From Candidatus Moraniibacteriota bacterium (GTDB lineage Bacteria > Patescibacteriota > Minisyncoccia > Moranbacterales > GCA-2747515), in assembly GCA_947311515.1 (NCBI GenBank), contig CAMZLB010000016.1:1-54286 (forward strand): DNA of 54,286 nt, in the 5' to 3' direction. Positions 1 through 9,799 of this stretch are shown here, piece after piece. Under the pieces are notes generated by a model that worked only from the letters and a program-made list of their open reading frames with translations, was not told the origin of the DNA and searched no databases. The translations under genes were made by a program, and so were the position numbers. Position 1 is the first letter of the stretch. Each line of letters opens with the position of its first letter.

Positions 1-2
1 AT

Positions 3-896
3 TCTAACTCTGATGGAGATTATGAAGTGCAAGTTAAGGTTAGTGATGGTTCTTTATATGATACGCAAAACATAACTGTTACAGTTACTGATGTTAGCGA
101 AAATGGGTATCCTGTTATTTATTCTGACGGAGGAGGAGATACAGCCTTTGTTGTAATTGATGAGAACGAAGTTGTAGTAACTACTGTTTTAGCACTAGAT
201 TCAGATATTGATAATGTATTAAAATATTCAATTTCAGGAGGATCGGATAAGGATTTATTCATAATAGATTCTTTGACTGGAGTTTTAAAATTTTATACAG
301 TACCAAACTTTGAAGGGCCGTCAGACTTAGATATGGATAATATGTATGAAGTTGAGATCACTGTAAGTAATGGTAAATTGACAGATGTACAAATTATAAG
401 TGTTCTAGTTAAAGATGTTACTGAAATTGGAGTTACTATTCCCATGTATCGCTTATTTAACACAAGAACTGGAGCTCAACTATACACAAAAGGAGAAAAA
501 GATAGAGATAAAATATTAGTTAAGTGGCCAGAGTTTGAATTTACAGATAATGGACCTGCTTTTTACGCTACCGGTCCAAGTGACATGAATGATTTAGTTC
601 CAATCTATAGGCTTTATAACACTAGAACTGGAGTACATCTTTATACTAGGGGAGCAGAAGATAGAGATAAAATCTTATCCAAATGGTCAGATTTTGAGTT
701 CACAGATGAGGTTCCAGCATTTTATGCAAGCTTAACTAATGATGGCACTACACCAATATTTAGGCTTTATAACACTAGAACTGGAGTACATCTTTATACT
801 AGAGGAGCAGAAGATAGAGATAAAATCCTATCTAAATGGTCAGATTTTGAGTTCACAGATGGGGTTCCAGCATTTTATGCAAACGTGACATCATAA
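3..896 (+). CDS. Cadherin-like repeat protein with three C-terminal DUF5648-like repeats, 5' truncated by window edge
   Basis: Frame is open upstream of the listed GTG start (SNSDGDYEVQVKVSDG, typical cadherin-repeat end); three tandem 'YRLFNTRTGxxLYTxxxxDRDKIL..W..FEFTDxxPAFYA' units. Confidence 0.75.
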   Translation, partial: SNSDGDYEVQVKVSDGSLYDTQNITVTVTDVSENGYPVIYSDGGGDTAFVVIDENEVVVTTVLALDSDIDNVLKYSISGGSDKDLFIIDSLTGVLKFYTVPNFEGPSDLDMDNMYEVEITVSNGKLTDVQIISVLVKDVTEIGVTIPMYRLFNTRTGAQLYTKGEKDRDKILVKWPEFEFTDNGPAFYATGPSDMNDLVPIYRLYNTRTGVHLYTRGAEDRDKILSKWSDFEFTDEVPAFYASLTNDGTTPIFRLYNTRTGVHLYTRGAEDRDKILSKWSDFEFTDGVPAFYANVTS

Positions 897-1041
897 AAAT
901 CTAGGTTTTGATTGTAATTAATATATTATTTATATAGATGTATGCAAATAAATATTTTTATGATAGACTATTTATGTAAAAATTTAAAGTTTGTATAGAT
1001 TTTGAATTTAACTAAAAAGATTTTAAAAATAATTATAACTC

Positions 1042-1743
1042 ATGAAAGCAGTAATACTTGCAGCAGGGCGTGGCACTAGAATGGGAGAACTAACAAAAAA
1101 TACTCCAAAACCATTACTTAAAATTAATAAAAAACCAAAACTTGCTTATACTGTAGAGCAATTACCGAGTGAAATAACTGAGGTCGTTTTTATCATTGGG
1201 TATTTAGGTGAGCAAATAAAAAATTATTTCGGAAATGAATATGCTCATAAAAATATTTACTATATAGAACAAACAAAATTAAATGGTACAGGTGGAGCTG
1301 TAATGTTAGCTAAATCTATTATAGGAGATTCAAAATTTTTAGTACTAATGGGAGATGATTTATATTTAAAATCTGATTTAGAAAAAATGCTTAAGTATAA
1401 TTTTGCTGCACTAGCTTATAAGTCTAAAGATTCCTCAAATTATGCAATATCGAAAACTGATAGTAACGGATTTTTGACTGAAGTAATAGAAGTTCCGCAT
1501 AATGAGAAAAGTGGATATGCAAATACCGGTGCATATATGCTTTCATCTGAGTTTTTCGATTGGAAATTAATTCCTAAACAAGAAGGTAGCGATGAATATG
1601 GACTACCTCAAACATTAGTAAAAAATAAAGGTGATAATAAAATTAAGGTTATCCCTACAGAGAAATGGTTCCCCATAGGAGATCCGCAGGCACTTGAAAA
1701 ATCACAAAATATAATTCATGAATTCACAGAAACTAATAAGTAA
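1042..1743 (+). CDS. Sugar nucleotidyltransferase (NTP_transferase family)
   Basis: N-terminal MKAVILAAGRGTRMGELTKNTPKPLLKI signature; no left-handed beta-helix domain. Confidence 0.85.
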   Translation: MKAVILAAGRGTRMGELTKNTPKPLLKINKKPKLAYTVEQLPSEITEVVFIIGYLGEQIKNYFGNEYAHKNIYYIEQTKLNGTGGAVMLAKSIIGDSKFLVLMGDDLYLKSDLEKMLKYNFAALAYKSKDSSNYAISKTDSNGFLTEVIEVPHNEKSGYANTGAYMLSSEFFDWKLIPKQEGSDEYGLPQTLVKNKGDNKIKVIPTEKWFPIGDPQALEKSQNIIHEFTETNK

Positions 1744-1751
1744 AAAATCTC

Positions 1752-2792
1752 ATGAATAGAAAAAAAATAGTCACTTTAGGAGGTGGAACTGGATCTTATA
1801 TGCTATTGAACGGATTGAAGGAGTATTCTTACGATTTAACTGCTATAGTTACTATGGCAGATGACGGTGGTTCTACAGGAGTTCTTAGAGATGAGTTAGG
1901 TGTGTTACCGCCTGGAGATATTAGGCAGTGCTTAGTAGCCTTATCAGATTCCTCAGTTATTATGCGTGATCTCATGACTTACAGATTTGAAAAAGGTGAT
2001 TTAAAAGGACATAGTTTTGGAAATTTATTATTAAGCGCACTAGAAAAGATAACTGGAAACTTTTCTACTGGAGTAGAAGAGGCAATAAAAATTTTAAATG
2101 TAAAGGGTGATGTGTTGCCCATAAGCGAGGATGATATGCGATTAGAAATTATTCTTCAAGATGGTACTATTTTGAATGGCGAAAAAGAATTAGATGATAA
2201 TCAAGACATACGTAAAAAATGTATTAAAGATGTTAAATTATCTAAGGAGGTTATAGCTAATAAAAAAGCAATTAAAGCAATATTTGATGCTGATTACATA
2301 ATAATTGGACCAGGGGATCATTATGGTAGTATTTTACCAAATTTACTTGTTAAACAAATCTCAGAATCTATTAAAAAGTCTGATGCTCTAGTATTTTTTG
2401 TGTCACCTCTCACAAATAAAATGGGACACTCAGATGGTTATGATATGCTAGATTATGTAACTAGGATTGAAAAATATATTGGAAAAAATAGAGTGGATAA
2501 TGTATTTTATAACTCAAAAATCCCAAACAAAAAAGTACTTATTCAATATGAAGAAAAAGAAGGACCTAATTCTTTTGTACTTTGTGATGAGAAAAGCACT
2601 GAATTTAAAAAAAGAAAATTTAAAGTTGTAAAAGGGGATTATCTACAAAATAAATCTATAGATAAGAAATTTAGTGATTCCATCGCACATACACGTTCCT
2701 TTATACGACATGATAGCCACAAGATTGCTCATGCAATTTCATTTACTATTAATAATGATGACAATAAGTTGAATTCTATTGAAATTATTTAA
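1752..2792 (+). CDS. yvcK: YvcK/GlmR (CofD-like) family protein
   Basis: KKIVTLGGGTGSYMLLNGLK, TMADDGGSTGVLRDELGVLPPGDIRQCLVALS motifs. Confidence 0.88.
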   Translation: MNRKKIVTLGGGTGSYMLLNGLKEYSYDLTAIVTMADDGGSTGVLRDELGVLPPGDIRQCLVALSDSSVIMRDLMTYRFEKGDLKGHSFGNLLLSALEKITGNFSTGVEEAIKILNVKGDVLPISEDDMRLEIILQDGTILNGEKELDDNQDIRKKCIKDVKLSKEVIANKKAIKAIFDADYIIIGPGDHYGSILPNLLVKQISESIKKSDALVFFVSPLTNKMGHSDGYDMLDYVTRIEKYIGKNRVDNVFYNSKIPNKKVLIQYEEKEGPNSFVLCDEKSTEFKKRKFKVVKGDYLQNKSIDKKFSDSIAHTRSFIRHDSHKIAHAISFTINNDDNKLNSIEII

Positions 2793-2801
2793 ACAAATAT
2801 T

Positions 2802-3464
2802 ATGAATATATTTTTTGACTTTGATGATGTATTATTTGATACGCGTGCATTTAAAAAAGGATTTTTAGATTTATTTATAGGTAAATTTAACTTAACAGTA
2901 GAAAATTTTGAAACATCCTATAAAAAAGCTAGAGAAAGGGATGGAATTTCTAATTACATATTTGAAAATCATTTAAAAATTCTAAATTTAGAATTTGGAT
3001 TAAGTAAAGATCTTGTTGAGCAAGAAGTTAAATATTTTGCAAAAGATTTAAGCAAATATGTAATAGAAGATGTTAAAAAATCTCTTGAAACCTTGAATGA
3101 TATGGGTCATACACTATATATAGTTACATTTGGATCAAAATTCATACAAGATATCAAAATTTCTGGTAGTGGACTAGCTCATCTATTTAAGGATATAATA
3201 GTAACAGAAGGTGATAAGGGTGAAGCTGTTAGTAGGCTATTTAAAAAAAATGGATATAATAAAAAAAAATCAATATTTGTAGATGATAGAATTAATCATT
3301 TGCAAAAGATAACTACATTACATCCGAATATGAATTGCGTTGTGATGATACGACCGGAAGGACGATACACAAAAAAAATGATAAAAGATAAAAATTTCAG
3401 TAATTATTTGAGCGTAGAAAATATGAATGATTTAGTTGAGTTTATAGCTACTGATATATATTAA
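2802..3464 (+). CDS. HAD-superfamily hydrolase
   Basis: N-terminal FFDFDDVLFDT motif I, later FVDDRINHL motif IV. Confidence 0.75.
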   Translation: MNIFFDFDDVLFDTRAFKKGFLDLFIGKFNLTVENFETSYKKARERDGISNYIFENHLKILNLEFGLSKDLVEQEVKYFAKDLSKYVIEDVKKSLETLNDMGHTLYIVTFGSKFIQDIKISGSGLAHLFKDIIVTEGDKGEAVSRLFKKNGYNKKKSIFVDDRINHLQKITTLHPNMNCVVMIRPEGRYTKKMIKDKNFSNYLSVENMNDLVEFIATDIY

Positions 3465-3576
3465 ATATAATAGTAGTACTATCTCGAAATAATTTCATTT
3501 TTTTATTTTTAGTAACATTGTTTTAGCTGTGAAATAGTTTTTATAAAGAATTATATAATTTGTTAATATTAATTAT

Positions 3577-5400
3577 ATGTGTGGAATTGTAGGATATATT
3601 GGAAAAAAAGATGCATGTGAGATTTTAATTAAAGGTTTACGAAGATTGGAGTATAGAGGATATGATAGTTCAGGAATTGCATTACATAATGGAAGGAAAA
3701 TAAATAGCACTAAATCAACTGGAAAAATAGTAAATTTAGAGGAAAAACTTACTGAAAAGAATTCTGTTGGTACTCTAGGTATAGCTCATACAAGATGGGC
3801 AACACATGGTAAGCCAACAGAGGTAAATTCTCATCCTCACTCAGCTGGAGACATAACACTTGTACATAATGGAATAATAGAAAATTATCAAAAGTTGAAG
3901 GAGGATTTGATAAAAAAAGGACATAGCTTTCTTTCAGATACTGATTCTGAGGTAATTGCTCATTTGATACAAGAGGAGAATATTAAATTTGATTTTGAAA
4001 GATCTGTACAAAGTGCAATTAAGAAAGTAAAAGGAGCTTATGCATTAGCTATAATACACAAAGAGCATCCTGATAAGCTTATAGTTGTTAGAAACTCTTC
4101 TCCATTAGTTATTGGAGTGGGAAATAATGAATTTGTAATAGCCTCGGACGCAAGTGCTATAATAGCTTATACAAATAAAGTTGTGTATTTAGATGATGGA
4201 GAATTAGCAATTATTACACCTACTGATTATGTAGTTAAAACTATTTCAAATAAATTACAAAAAAAACAAGAACAACAACTTGAATGGAATGATGAACAAG
4301 CAAAAAAAGAAGGTTATGAACATTTTATGCTTAAAGAAATTCACGACCAGCCACATGCAATACAGGATGCTATACGTGGACGAATAGATATGGAGAATGG
4401 TATGGCTATACTAGGAGGTTTGACCTCTGTAGATAAGCGTTTACGTTCAATTAATCGTGTTATCATCATCTCTTGTGGAACATCATATTTTTCTGGGCTT
4501 GTTGGAGAATATATGATTGAGGAATACGCTGGGATACCTACAGAAGTTGAATATGCTAGTGAATTTAGATACAGAAAACCATTATTAGACAAAAATACAG
4601 TAGTTATTGCTATCTCACAATCAGGAGAAACAGCTGATACGCTAGCAGCTATAAAAGAAGCGAAAAATAAGGGAGCTCTTACGCTTGGTGTTGTAAATGT
4701 TGTTGGCTCAAGTATTGCTAGAGAAACAGATGCTGGAATATATAATCATGCTGGACCAGAAGTGAGCGTTGCTAGTACGAAAGCATTTACATCTCAGCTT
4801 ACCATACTTACGCTTATAGCAGTTTATTTAGGTAGACAGAGAGATATGTCTATGATTATGGGAAGGCGTATACTATCGGAATTACAGAAAGTTCCATTTC
4901 TAGTAAGTAAAATTTTAGAAAATGAAGAAAAAATTAAAAAAATTGCATACAAATACGCTAAATTTGAAAATTTCTTTTATCTAGGAAGAAAATACAACTA
5001 TCCCATAGCATGTGAGGGAGCTTTAAAAATAAAAGAGATTGCATACATCCATGCAGAAGGATATCCTTCTGGAGAAATGAAACATGGACCTATTGCATTA
5101 ATAGATAAACACTTTCCTTCAGTTATTTTAGCTCCAAAAGATAGTGTTTATGAAAAAACACTAAGTGCTATAGAAGAAATTAGAGCACGTGAAGGAAAAG
5201 TTGTAATTATAACTACTAAAGACGTAACTGAACTACATTCAGATAAATATGACATAATTTATATACCAAAGACGCTAGAAATTCTTATGCCTATAATAAC
5301 TGCTATACCTCTGCAGTTATTGGCCTACTATGTAGGAACAAAGCGTGGTCATGACGTAGATCAGCCAAAAAATTTAGCAAAAAGTGTTACTGTGGAATAA
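3577..5400 (+). CDS. glmS: Glutamine--fructose-6-phosphate aminotransferase (isomerizing)
   Basis: MCGIVGYIG N-terminal Cys glutaminase, two SIS domains, C-terminal DQPKNLAKSVTVE. Confidence 0.97.
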   Translation: MCGIVGYIGKKDACEILIKGLRRLEYRGYDSSGIALHNGRKINSTKSTGKIVNLEEKLTEKNSVGTLGIAHTRWATHGKPTEVNSHPHSAGDITLVHNGIIENYQKLKEDLIKKGHSFLSDTDSEVIAHLIQEENIKFDFERSVQSAIKKVKGAYALAIIHKEHPDKLIVVRNSSPLVIGVGNNEFVIASDASAIIAYTNKVVYLDDGELAIITPTDYVVKTISNKLQKKQEQQLEWNDEQAKKEGYEHFMLKEIHDQPHAIQDAIRGRIDMENGMAILGGLTSVDKRLRSINRVIIISCGTSYFSGLVGEYMIEEYAGIPTEVEYASEFRYRKPLLDKNTVVIAISQSGETADTLAAIKEAKNKGALTLGVVNVVGSSIARETDAGIYNHAGPEVSVASTKAFTSQLTILTLIAVYLGRQRDMSMIMGRRILSELQKVPFLVSKILENEEKIKKIAYKYAKFENFFYLGRKYNYPIACEGALKIKEIAYIHAEGYPSGEMKHGPIALIDKHFPSVILAPKDSVYEKTLSAIEEIRAREGKVVIITTKDVTELHSDKYDIIYIPKTLEILMPIITAIPLQLLAYYVGTKRGHDVDQPKNLAKSVTVE

Positions 5401-5425
5401 TAATGTGAAATAATTAATATTTTTG

Positions 5426-5460
5426 AAAACCACTTCAATAAAATAAGAAGTGGTTTTTAT
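5426..5460 (+). terminator. Rho-independent terminator downstream of glmS
   Basis: AAAACCACTTC-(N10)-GAAGTGGTTTT followed by T-rich tract. Confidence 0.8.
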
Positions 5461-5470
5461 TTTTTCTCTA

Positions 5471-6178
5471 TTATCCATTACATATTACACTTCCTTCAAA
5501 TTTTTCATTATTTAAATAATTTTCTAAATTTTGTAGATTTTCACCACTCATAGTGACAACTTCTAAATCTTCTTTATTTGCAAATTTTGCAGCAACTGGA
5601 TCAAAAGGGGCGTGCATTCCAGGGGTCCATTTATCACCAACCATAGCACAAAATTCATACCAAGACATCTCTTCCACTATTTCAGCGTCTGAATACTTTT
5701 TTGGGTCTTTGTTGTATATGTATGAGATATTTGATAAATTTATTATTTTTTTTATTCCTAAAAACTTCGAAATTAAAGCTGTGTCGTAATCTGTAGAAAA
5801 TCCTGGCTTCCATCCAGCTGCAATCATTATAGGATTATCACAAGAATAAAAATCTTCTAGGTCATAGGGATTAGTATTTATCTTAGGATGTGCATATTTT
5901 CTAAATATTGTTCTTATCAGTTGAGCATTTAATCGTGTTGAATGAATTCCAAGCCAATCTTTATCTTCATCTGAAATTGATTCACTGACTTCTTCTGCAG
6001 AACTTTGATATTTTCTAGCAGTAGCTCCTCCACCTGTTATGAATACGAATTTTTTATTGTGATTTTCTATTTGATTTACAATTAAATCACGAAATTTTTT
6101 CAAAAAATCGACATCTATCTCATCTGGCATAATAAGCGAGCCTCCTAAATTAATAACGAAAGTATTTTCTTTGTTCAT
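5471..6178 (-). CDS. pyrH: UMP kinase-like amino acid kinase, resembling the archaeal type
   Basis: FVINLGGSLIMP and FVFITGGGATARKYQ amino-acid-kinase motifs; overall layout like archaeal-type UMPK. Confidence 0.7.
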   Translation of the reverse strand: MNKENTFVINLGGSLIMPDEIDVDFLKKFRDLIVNQIENHNKKFVFITGGGATARKYQSSAEEVSESISDEDKDWLGIHSTRLNAQLIRTIFRKYAHPKINTNPYDLEDFYSCDNPIMIAAGWKPGFSTDYDTALISKFLGIKKIINLSNISYIYNKDPKKYSDAEIVEEMSWYEFCAMVGDKWTPGMHAPFDPVAAKFANKEDLEVVTMSGENLQNLENYLNNEKFEGSVICNG

Positions 6179-6187
6179 AAATTATGA

Positions 6188-6565
6188 TTAATATTTACAT
6201 GATTTTGTGCGTGTATATCCCTTATCTAAAGCATCTTTTTCTGATATAAAGCATGTTAGATTTTTTGGATTTATTTTATTTACACTTGGACAAGTTGGTG
6301 GATAAAACTTTTCTCCATTTACACTCCCTACATAAGAACATCTAGTATTTTCTTTAGGATTGGCATTAAATAACTTTTCCTGTGCACAAATAATAGCTTT
6401 GGAATTATTCTCATTGATCTGTAAAGGACTTTTTTTAAACTCAGCACCTTTTATTAAACCAAATGAAAAACTAGACCAACCAATAACAATAAAAGCCACT
6501 ATAGATATAATTAGAAACTCATTCTTTTTAAAGAATATCTTAATACCATCAATTTTCTTTTTCAT
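6188..6565 (-). CDS. Membrane-anchored protein with C-terminal Ada/Sunset-like Cys domain
   Basis: One N-terminal TM; C-terminal CSYVGSVNGEKFYPPTCPSVNKINPKNLTCFISEKDALDKGYTRTKSC. Confidence 0.55.
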   Translation of the reverse strand: MKKKIDGIKIFFKKNEFLIISIVAFIVIGWSSFSFGLIKGAEFKKSPLQINENNSKAIICAQEKLFNANPKENTRCSYVGSVNGEKFYPPTCPSVNKINPKNLTCFISEKDALDKGYTRTKSCKY

Positions 6566-6646
6566 ATTCTTTTAAATAGTTGACTTTTTCTATCCCTTTG
6601 ATATAATAACACAAGAACGTTATTTTTGTAAATATTTAAAAAGAAT

Positions 6647-6925
6647 ATGTCTACAAGTAAAGCAGGTGGATCCACTAGGTTGGGTCGAGATTCGATTTCA
6701 AAGCGTTTAGGCGTTAAACTTTTTGATTCTCAGGAGGTTAAGTCAGGAAATATCATAGTTAAGCAAAGAGGAACAAAATTTCATCCAGGAAAAAATGTAA
6801 AAATTGGTAAAGATGATACTTTGTATGCAGTAACTGACGGTATTGTAAGGTTTACTAAAAAGAAAGAGTATACTTTTACAGGTAAACTTAAAAAAAGACG
6901 TTATGTTAGCGTTATTAGTAACTAA
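6647..6925 (+). CDS. rpmA: 50S ribosomal protein L27
   Basis: [24 protein letters not shown]...[18 protein letters not shown]. Confidence 0.95.
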   Translation: MSTSKAGGSTRLGRDSISKRLGVKLFDSQEVKSGNIIVKQRGTKFHPGKNVKIGKDDTLYAVTDGIVRFTKKKEYTFTGKLKKRRYVSVISN

Positions 6926-6946
6926 TTACTTTATTAAGTTTTCTAA

Positions 6947-6982
6947 ACAAAACCACATATATAGAACATATGTGGTTTTTTG
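6947..6982 (+). terminator. Rho-independent terminator downstream of rpmA
   Basis: AAAACCACATAT..ATATGTGGTTTTTT hairpin plus T tract. Confidence 0.8.
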
Positions 6983-7112
6983 TAAATTAATTAAAGTTCT
7001 CTCAAAAACTTTTATAAATTTATTCTCTTTTAAATTTTCAAATCCCTATTTGGCGTTATTATAGTGTGTATTTTCTAAAATGGTAGTTTTTACTAGTCTG
7101 TTTTTTTAAAAT

Positions 7113-7883
7113 TTACATTAGTACCCATCTTGAAGTAAATAACAACATAAAGAGTAAACTTAATCCTATTATAATATTATTAAGAACTCTTTTTTTAGAT
7201 AAAGTTATTGTAAAAACCATAATAAACATATCCCATATTATGTAGTAAAATAACACAATAACTGATGCATTTGTTAGATATCCAAATGGCCAAAAATTCA
7301 TCATCCACATAATTTGAACTATTAAAAAGGATATAATAGCACTTCCTAAGAAAGCTCTATAGATATTTTTTGAATACACTTTAAGAGAAGCAAATGTTAT
7401 AAAAAATAAAAATACCACACTAATTGATAAAAAAAACCATAGAGGTATTTCAAAATTAATATAAACACCATAAAAAGCGGCAAAAAAGAAAAATATTGTG
7501 GATATTATGGATATAGAAAAGAAAGTTTTTGCTGTTATGTCTCTGGAATTATTTTTCATTCTGTTAATTCCTAATAATGCTGAGTAATATACAATACCGA
7601 CACCAATTGCAAAAAAACTTCTTTTAAAGTTTGAATCAATAAAATAAAGTAAAGCAAGAGAAGATATTATAATTCCAATTGGTATTATAGTAAATATAAA
7701 GTTCCTTCCGATTATGTGTGTTGTATAAAACGTTACGATTAAAAGACCTCCTATTACAAATAATCCACTTTTTTCTGAAATATCTAAAACATTATTAGCG
7801 AATAATAATAAAATTATGGATACAAGTACAGTAAAAACAATACTTCTAAAATGGATAATTAGTACATTCATAACTGTTATCAA
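7113..7883 (-). CDS. Polytopic membrane protein, unknown function
   Basis: 256-aa ORF with about 7-8 hydrophobic segments. Confidence 0.6.
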   Translation of the reverse strand: MITVMNVLIIHFRSIVFTVLVSIILLLFANNVLDISEKSGLFVIGGLLIVTFYTTHIIGRNFIFTIIPIGIIISSLALLYFIDSNFKRSFFAIGVGIVYYSALLGINRMKNNSRDITAKTFFSISIISTIFFFFAAFYGVYINFEIPLWFFLSISVVFLFFITFASLKVYSKNIYRAFLGSAIISFLIVQIMWMMNFWPFGYLTNASVIVLFYYIIWDMFIMVFTITLSKKRVLNNIIIGLSLLFMLLFTSRWVLM

Positions 7884-7894
7884 GTTTATAAAAT

Positions 7895-8923
7895 TTACTC
7901 AACATTATTATCTGCTGATACTAACGCATACTCAAACTCTACTAAAGAAGGATCTTTAAATATAACTCTGTTCTTAGAAGAATCCCATGTGTAATCAGGT
8001 GAATTTATTTGAATTTTCATTTTCCCTATCAAATTATCAAAGTATTGAGCAAAGTTTTTCTTCTTGATAAGTATTTGTTTAATAGAGACCATCATAGGTC
8101 TTCCTGAATCATCATTCAATACATCATTTATATAAATTATATGAAAACCCAGATCGCTTTCTATAATGTCACTCACTTCTCCTTTTTTCATAGTAAAAGC
8201 TTTGTTTTCAATTTCTTTTTCTAATTGACCTCGTTGAAAAAAACCTGACTCTCCCCCATTTGATGCTGTAATGCCTTCGGAATACTTTTTAGCTACAGCA
8301 GAAAAGTTCGTTCCTGATTTTAGAGCTTGTTCTACTTGTTTTATTTTGTCTATTGTATTTTTATCAGCTGTATTATTTTTTCTATAGTAATCTTCTAGTT
8401 TATTTATATAGAGTTCTCTACGAACTACATGTTTTGCAAATTCTTTTTCTGTAAAATTATAGAGTTCAATTCTTTTTTTTGCAAATTCAGGATCACTTTT
8501 GTCTATAGCTCTTTTCAATGCCATATTAATTTCATCATCCAAAACTGAAATACCTTTACTGTGCGCTATATTTTCAATAGCCCTACCTTCTATTAAATTA
8601 TTGAGTACCATTCTCTCTAAAACTTTTAATCTCTTTTTTCCTTCTGGAGTAGAAAAGTCAATTCTTACCCCAACTTTTTCAAAATTTTGTTTTTCAAAAA
8701 AACTTTTAGACGCTAATGTTCTAAGTTCTAAGTCGCTAAAAGATATATTATTTCCATCTACAGATGCGATAGACATTCCTATTTTATTTCTAACCTTTTT
8801 TGAGATAGTCGAGTTTGATTTTTTTACAAAAATGAATACTAATACAATAGAAAGACTTAATATTAACATTATACTGATTAGTAGTAGTAAATTATTTTTC
8901 TTTTTTAGCATATTTTTTAACAT
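7895..8923 (-). CDS. Membrane-anchored peptidyl-prolyl isomerase (PrsA/SurA-like parvulin)
   Basis: N-terminal TM; parvulin core FSAVAKKYSEGITASNGGESGFFQRGQLEKEIENKAFTMKKGEVSDIIESDLGFHIIYINDV. Confidence 0.85.
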   Translation of the reverse strand: MLKNMLKKKNNLLLLISIMLILSLSIVLVFIFVKKSNSTISKKVRNKIGMSIASVDGNNISFSDLELRTLASKSFFEKQNFEKVGVRIDFSTPEGKKRLKVLERMVLNNLIEGRAIENIAHSKGISVLDDEINMALKRAIDKSDPEFAKKRIELYNFTEKEFAKHVVRRELYINKLEDYYRKNNTADKNTIDKIKQVEQALKSGTNFSAVAKKYSEGITASNGGESGFFQRGQLEKEIENKAFTMKKGEVSDIIESDLGFHIIYINDVLNDDSGRPMMVSIKQILIKKKNFAQYFDNLIGKMKIQINSPDYTWDSSKNRVIFKDPSLVEFEYALVSADNNVE

Positions 8924-8932
8924 ATTATTTAA

Positions 8933-9319
8933 TTATTTATTCCCAAAAAATACATTATACCATGCCAAAATAGGTTGTTTGATTATGTATTTTTCTGAAG
9001 CATGAGTTTTTTGTTTTTCGTCTGCAATTTTTGGAGTTTTGATTATAACAACCTTTTCACCATCTGCATAATAGCCTCTCTCATGTGCGTCTCTTTCTTT
9101 TGAGATGGTTGTTTTTTTATATTCTACTAATTTTTCTGCTAATTTTTTATTTTTCGTCACCTCTTCATATTGCTCCTTTTTCTCAGCTATCATTATATCA
9201 ATTTGTGATATTCTTTTATGCTCTTTTATTGTAAAGTATAATATTATTACTATTATAGAAATGCTGACTATTATAAAAATGTATGAAAAAGTATTTCTTA
9301 TAACTTGTGCTTTTTCCAT
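8933..9319 (-). CDS. FtsB/DivIC-like septum formation initiator
   Basis: N-terminal TM, coiled coil, then ERDAHERGYYADGEKVVIIK resembling the FtsB/DivIC 'ARe.GY..pGE.vv' motif. Confidence 0.5.
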   Translation of the reverse strand: MEKAQVIRNTFSYIFIIVSISIIVIILYFTIKEHKRISQIDIMIAEKKEQYEEVTKNKKLAEKLVEYKKTTISKERDAHERGYYADGEKVVIIKTPKIADEKQKTHASEKYIIKQPILAWYNVFFGNK

Positions 9320-9328
9320 ATGTTAGTT

Positions 9329-9439
9329 TTATGCATAAAGAAATGGGAGTAATAAAAATCCAATCATAGCAAAAATCATAAGAGTTCCAAAAAATATCCA
9401 AAAAATTCTAAGATTTTTATTTCTTTTTGATAACCACAT
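9329..9439 (-). CDS. 36-aa single-TM small protein (not in ORF track)
   Basis: ATG to TAA: MWLSKRNKNLRIFWIFFGTLMIFAMIGFLLLPFLYA; basic N-terminus then one TM; 9 bp upstream of the FtsB-like gene, same strand. Confidence 0.5.
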   Translation of the reverse strand: MWLSKRNKNLRIFWIFFGTLMIFAMIGFLLLPFLYA

Positions 9440-9587
9440 AAAAAATATATTTTATAACTTACTTAAAATATCTTTTAAATAAAGATACATTATATATATT
9501 ATACATCAAAAACATAAATAACACTATTAATACTATCTTTAATCACCTAAAATAACATTGTGTTGAATTAGTTTTATCAAACTTATT

Positions 9588-9737
9588 TCTAAATAACCTC
9601 AACTAAATAATAAGATTATTCTTTAAAGATAAATTACAAAACTCTAATTATAAAAACCTTATGATTGAAGGCTTTTGAAAATAATATTTCAGATTTATTT
9701 TCTTAGTTCTTTACTTTGGTTTTGTTAGATTTTTTTC
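9588..9737 (+). repeat. Copy A (diverged) of a dispersed MITE-like intergenic repeat
   Basis: TTATAAAAACC..GATTGAAGGCTTTTGAAAATAATATTTCAGATTTATTTTCTTAGTTCTTTAC aligns to copies B and C; left boundary uncertain. Confidence 0.5.
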
Positions 9738-9799
9738 TAAAGGAGAGATTTTAAAGAAGTTTTGAAACTAGAAGAAAGAGACAAGATCTTTACTTTCTA

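Noticed and set aside
3465-3576. glmS ribozyme upstream of glmS
   Set aside because: Only ~110 bp AT-rich spacer without the conserved ribozyme core
4341-4592. Antisense ORF inside glmS, and similar opposite-strand ORFs in the track (e.g. 10836-11231, 26384-26740, 45250-45519, 51691-51960)
   Set aside because: Lie fully opposite strongly supported conserved genes and have low-complexity, unconvincing sequences; likely spurious
9216-9401. 61-aa ORF on the minus strand
   Set aside because: Out of frame with two better-supported same-strand ORFs (36-aa TM protein and FtsB-like protein) that it overlaps
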